A DNA stretch of 15,829 nt from Bacteroidaceae bacterium (lineage in GTDB: Bacteria > Bacteroidota > Bacteroidia > Bacteroidales > Bacteroidaceae), in NCBI GenBank assembly GCA_017551845.1, contig JAFZKR010000088.1, positions 1 to 15,829 on the forward strand. Reading direction: 5' to 3'. The notes below the pieces were generated by a model, which searched no databases, was not told where the DNA came from, and saw nothing but the letters and a program-made list of their open reading frames with translations. Shown here in pieces: positions 12,944 through 15,829 of the stretch. Every line of letters starts with the position of its first letter. Within the stretch, counting starts at the first letter, position 1. The translations under genes were made by a program, and so were the position numbers.

Positions 12944-15829
12944 ATGAAGGCCGAAACCAGATCCAAGAACTATTTCGTGCGGACGGCGATGATGCTGCTA
13001 TTCCCGCTGAAGCGCCTACCCGTAGCTTTTGTGATGATGTTCACGATGACGGCACAGACGGCGTGGGCAGACGCTGTGACCCTCTCGGTGGACAACGAAA
13101 TTGCCGAAGGGACAGCAGGGCACTGGTTTGTGAACATGCCAGTCACAGGCACGAACACGCTGACGCTCAGCGATGCCACCATCACCACCTTCAAGGTGTA
13201 TGACGACGGCGGGAAGAGCGGCAACTACAGCGATTACTACAGCGGCTATCTCGTGCTGACCGCCCCCGTGGGCTATGTGCTCCAGTTGTCGGGCTCCATC
13301 ACGACGAGAAGTTATGACTATCTGACTATCTATGACGGCAGCAACAAAAACAGCACCACACTGCTCGACGGATTCAGCAGCTCCGACAACGGCATCGAGA
13401 CCGCCATCAACACCGTCACGAGCACCGGCCGGAGCATGACAATCTACTTTAAGTCGTACAATTCCGGGATCTACGCCGGTCTCGACCTGACGGTTACGCT
13501 CGCCAATGCCAATACAGATCACACTATCACCGTGAACACAGCGACTGGCGGTTCTGTTGCCGCCAGCATCGGGGGGGACGCTGCAACAACGGCCAAGGCA
13601 AACCAGACCGTCACCCTGACCGTATCGCCTGAGAGCGGCTATAAGCTCAGCCACATCAATGTGGTGGATGCTGCAAACAATACCGTCGGTGTGACGGGTG
13701 GTTGGTACTCCAACAATCAGGTCACATTCAACATGCCCGCATCGGACATCACCGTCACTCCGACGTTCACCAACACACTGACTGCCGCCGGCGGACTCTA
13801 CATCACCATGCCCACGACGGACACAAAAACAGTCACCATCCCCTCGGACGTACAGTCGTTAAAGGTGTATGACGACGGCGGCGCGACAGGCAACTACAGC
13901 AACAACTGCGACGGCACCCTCGTGCTGACCGCCCCCGAGGGCTATGTGCTCCGGCTTTCGGGCAGCATTATAACTTATTATTATGACTATCTGACCGTCT
14001 ATGACGGCAGCGACGACACCGGCACCAAACTGCTCGACCACGTTGGCGAACCTGAAGACGGCGAGACCGTCATCAACACCGTCACGAGCACCGGCCGGAG
14101 CATGACGCTCTATTTCTTATCAGATTATCATATAAACTACGCTGGTCTCGACCTGACGGTAACGCTCATCAATACCAGTAATGATTTCAATATCACCGTA
14201 TGCACAGCAACGGGCGGTTCTGTTGCCGCCAGCATCGGGGGAGAGAATGTGACAACGGCCCAGGCAAACCAGACCGTCACCCTGACCGCATCGCCTGAGA
14301 ACGGCTATATGCTCAGCCAAATCAATGTGGTGGATGCTACAAACAATACCGTCGGTGTGACGGGTGGTTGGTACTCCAACAATCAAGTCACATTCAACAT
14401 GCCCGCATCGGATGTCACCGTCACTCCGAAGTTCATTAACAATACAATGCCTATTGCCAACGGGCTCTACATCTACATGCCCACGACGGGCACCAAGACA
14501 GCCATCATCCCCTCGGGCGTACAGTCGTTCTTAGTATTTGACGACGGCGGTGGCAGCAACTTGTCCAGCAACAACTGTGACGGCACCCTCGTGCTGATTG
14601 CCCCCGAGGGTTATCTGCTCCAGTTGTCGGGCCACATCGGTACGTATACTGAGGACTATCTGACCGTCTATGACGGCAGCGACAACACTGGCACCAAACT
14701 GCTCGACCAGGTAAACGGCGACCAGAAAGTCATCACCGTCAGCACCGGTCGGAGCATGACGCTCTACTACTATACGGACCCGAGCGATACTCCCTCATGG
14801 GGTCTCGACCTGACGGTGACGCTCGTCAATCCCAATACGGATTACAATATCACCGTGAACTCAACAACGGGCGGTTCTGTTGCCGCCAGCGTCGGGGGGG
14901 ACGCTGTGACAACGGCCAAGGCAAACCAGACCGTCACCCTGACCGCATCGCCTGAGAGCGGCTATGTGCTCAACGACCTTACCGTTGTCGATGCCGACAA
15001 GTACAGCATGGCTGTGACAGACATGCTGTGGTACAATGATGCCACCACCGCCACATTCACCATGCACGCATCAGCCGTCACTGTCACTCCGAAGTTCACC
15101 AACACACTGACTGCCTCTGGCGGACTCTACATCAACATGCCCACAACGGGCTCAAAGACTGTCACCATCCCCTCTGGCGTACAGTCGTTCAAGGTGTATG
15201 ATGACGGCGGCTCCGCCGAAGACTACTTTGGCAGATACAGCGACAACTGCGACGGCACCCTCGAGCTGATTGCCCCAGAGGGCTATGTGCTCCAGCTTTC
15301 GGGCAACATATCGATAGAAGAAGAGAATGACTATCTTACCGTCTATGACGGAAACGACAACACATGCACCATACTGCTCGACAGAATTAGCAGCAGCAAC
15401 GTCAGCATCGAGACCGCTATCAACACCGTCACGAGCACCAACAGGAGCATGAAGCTATACTTTTATTCGGATGGTTCTGAGAACTATGCCGGTCTCGATC
15501 TGACGGTGATGCTCCTCCGAAAAAGCTACACCGTGAGCTTTAACGCCAACGGCGGCTCGGGCGACGCAATGGCCATGCAGACCTTCAACTTCGGCGTGGC
15601 ACAGGACCTGACTGCCAACACCTACACCCGTACGGGCTACATCTTTGCAGGCTGGGCAACCTCGGCTGGCGGCGAGGTAGTTTACACAGACGGCCAGAGC
15701 GTCCAGGACCTCACCACAGTAATTGGCGCCAACATAGAACTGTTCGCCAAATGGACGGAGAACGTACTGACCCTGCTTGATGATGACAGCAACAGCAATA
15801 CGAAGAACGTCAACATCATAGGCTCGGCC
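12944..15829 (+). CDS. Large secreted protein of alternating CUB-like and InlB-like repeats (3' end beyond window)
   Basis: From ATG 12944 the frame is open to the right edge (962 codons, no stop). An N-terminal signal ends near TAQTAWA (residue 42); Met16 is an alternative start. CUB-like domains lie at about 60-187, 284-408, 507-628 and 727-857, each with YDDGG, LxLTAPEGY, DYLTVYDGS, TGRSMTLYF and GLDLTVTL. Between them, at about 192-277, 413-498 and 633-718, are InlB-like divergent repeats (TGGSVAAS, ANQTVTLTASPESGY, VTPKF). The fourth CUB is followed instead by a Listeria-Bacteroides repeat at 861-937 (SFNANGGSG, GYIFAGWAT, LFAKW), then another segment. CUB domains bind proteins or glycans in animals, so adhesion or ligand binding at the surface is inferred. 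No catalytic domain is visible, and the C terminus that would show anchoring is missing. Codons are more GC-rich than the flanking DNA. Confidence 0.87.
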   Translation, partial: MKAETRSKNYFVRTAMMLLFPLKRLPVAFVMMFTMTAQTAWADAVTLSVDNEIAEGTAGHWFVNMPVTGTNTLTLSDATITTFKVYDDGGKSGNYSDYYSGYLVLTAPVGYVLQLSGSITTRSYDYLTIYDGSNKNSTTLLDGFSSSDNGIETAINTVTSTGRSMTIYFKSYNSGIYAGLDLTVTLANANTDHTITVNTATGGSVAASIGGDAATTAKANQTVTLTVSPESGYKLSHINVVDAANNTVGVTGGWYSNNQVTFNMPASDITVTPTFTNTLTAAGGLYITMPTTDTKTVTIPSDVQSLKVYDDGGATGNYSNNCDGTLVLTAPEGYVLRLSGSIITYYYDYLTVYDGSDDTGTKLLDHVGEPEDGETVINTVTSTGRSMTLYFLSDYHINYAGLDLTVTLINTSNDFNITVCTATGGSVAASIGGENVTTAQANQTVTLTASPENGYMLSQINVVDATNNTVGVTGGWYSNNQVTFNMPASDVTVTPKFINNTMPIANGLYIYMPTTGTKTAIIPSGVQSFLVFDDGGGSNLSSNNCDGTLVLIAPEGYLLQLSGHIGTYTEDYLTVYDGSDNTGTKLLDQVNGDQKVITVSTGRSMTLYYYTDPSDTPSWGLDLTVTLVNPNTDYNITVNSTTGGSVAASVGGDAVTTAKANQTVTLTASPESGYVLNDLTVVDADKYSMAVTDMLWYNDATTATFTMHASAVTVTPKFTNTLTASGGLYINMPTTGSKTVTIPSGVQSFKVYDDGGSAEDYFGRYSDNCDGTLELIAPEGYVLQLSGNISIEEENDYLTVYDGNDNTCTILLDRISSSNVSIETAINTVTSTNRSMKLYFYSDGSENYAGLDLTVMLLRKSYTVSFNANGGSGDAMAMQTFNFGVAQDLTANTYTRTGYIFAGWATSAGGEVVYTDGQSVQDLTTVIGANIELFAKWTENVLTLLDDDSNSNTKNVNIIGSA
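13571..13577 (+). repeat. In-frame 7-G tract in CUB-repeat gene, unit 1
   Basis: GGGGGGG encodes part of Ile-Gly-Gly-Asp in the first InlB-like module. An equal tract occurs at 14894-14900 in unit 3, whereas unit 2 has only five G (14237-14241). Loss or gain of a base would frameshift the protein. Confidence 0.8.
14894..14900 (+). repeat. In-frame 7-G tract in CUB-repeat gene, unit 3
   Basis: It sits at the same place in the third InlB-like module as the tract at 13571-13577 and also encodes Gly-Gly before Asp. Confidence 0.8.

Larger units (their letters stand above)
13121..15520 (+). repeat. Tandem ~660-672-bp coding repeats (3 full units plus a partial fourth)
   Basis: Units at 13121-13792, 13793-14461, 14462-15121 and 15122-15520 each encode a CUB-like domain plus an InlB-like module; the fourth has the CUB part only. 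Blocks such as the one around ggcggttctgttgccgcc recur near 13548, 14214 and 14871 with nearly the same DNA. GTCACGAGCACCGGCCGGAG is exact in units 1 and 2. This indicates duplication at the DNA level with later divergence in the loops. Confidence 0.88.

Noticed and set aside
13016..13654. A 212-residue open frame on the minus strand, with related ones at 13859-14041, 14120-14386 and 14861-15067
   Set aside because: They repeat only because the CUB-repeat gene repeats beneath them. They are antisense shadows of its InlB-like modules.
13121..15520. A CRISPR-like array, because of regularly spaced repeats
   Set aside because: The units are about 660 bp, coding and in frame. There are no short 25-40-base direct repeats with unique spacers.

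Overview
The window looks like a chromosomal stretch from a gut or rumen Bacteroidales bacterium (Bacteroides/Prevotella type). Three things suggest this. Several genes are preceded by the Bacteroidetes -7 promoter element TAnnTTTG rather than E. coli-like boxes, and none has a clear Shine-Dalgarno site. The gene content is typical of the group: a TonB-dependent receptor-like barrel, glycosidase lipoproteins, and a secreted protein with a type IX-like C-terminal tail. The leaders and intergenic spacers are AT-rich. Species cannot be fixed from the sequence alone.

Layout: (1) 1-3185, minus strand, the N-terminal 1061 codons of an outer-membrane beta-barrel/TonB-receptor-like protein that runs off the left edge. 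(2) 3186-3458, a divergent promoter region. (3) 3459-4256, plus, a small esterase lipoprotein (PF00756/CE1-like). (4) 4265-7345, minus, a two-enzyme fusion: an SGNH acetylesterase (SASA/CE6-like) joined to a GH51 alpha-L-arabinofuranosidase. (5) 7385-7888, minus, an MgtC/SapB-family membrane protein. (6) 7949-9829, minus, a secreted CotH-kinase-family protein with a sorting tail. (7) 9956-12616, plus, a GH3 beta-xylosidase/beta-glucosidase lipoprotein with a PA14 insert, followed by a strong terminator. (8) 12681-12943, a repeat-rich non-coding segment. (9) 12944-15829, plus, a very large secreted protein open at the right edge (962 codons visible), built of CUB-like domains alternating with InlB-like bacterial repeats.

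The esterase, the acetylesterase-arabinofuranosidase fusion and the GH3 enzyme together read as a side-chain-stripping and end-trimming set for acetylated, arabinose-decorated plant polysaccharide, most plausibly arabinoxylan. That substrate is an inference. No SusC/SusD pair and no hybrid two-component or ECF sigma/anti-sigma regulator is visible, so this is a CAZyme cluster and not a complete polysaccharide utilization locus within these limits.

Two observations stand out. First, unrelated proteins at this locus (the barrel protein, GH51 and GH3) all carry Gly/Phe/Met-rich inserts of the GGFGGG type, encoded with different codons. Second, the right-edge protein is a tandem array of about 220-residue CUB + InlB-like units with high DNA similarity between units and two in-frame 7-G tracts, which suggests a surface or secreted binding protein able to change repeat number.
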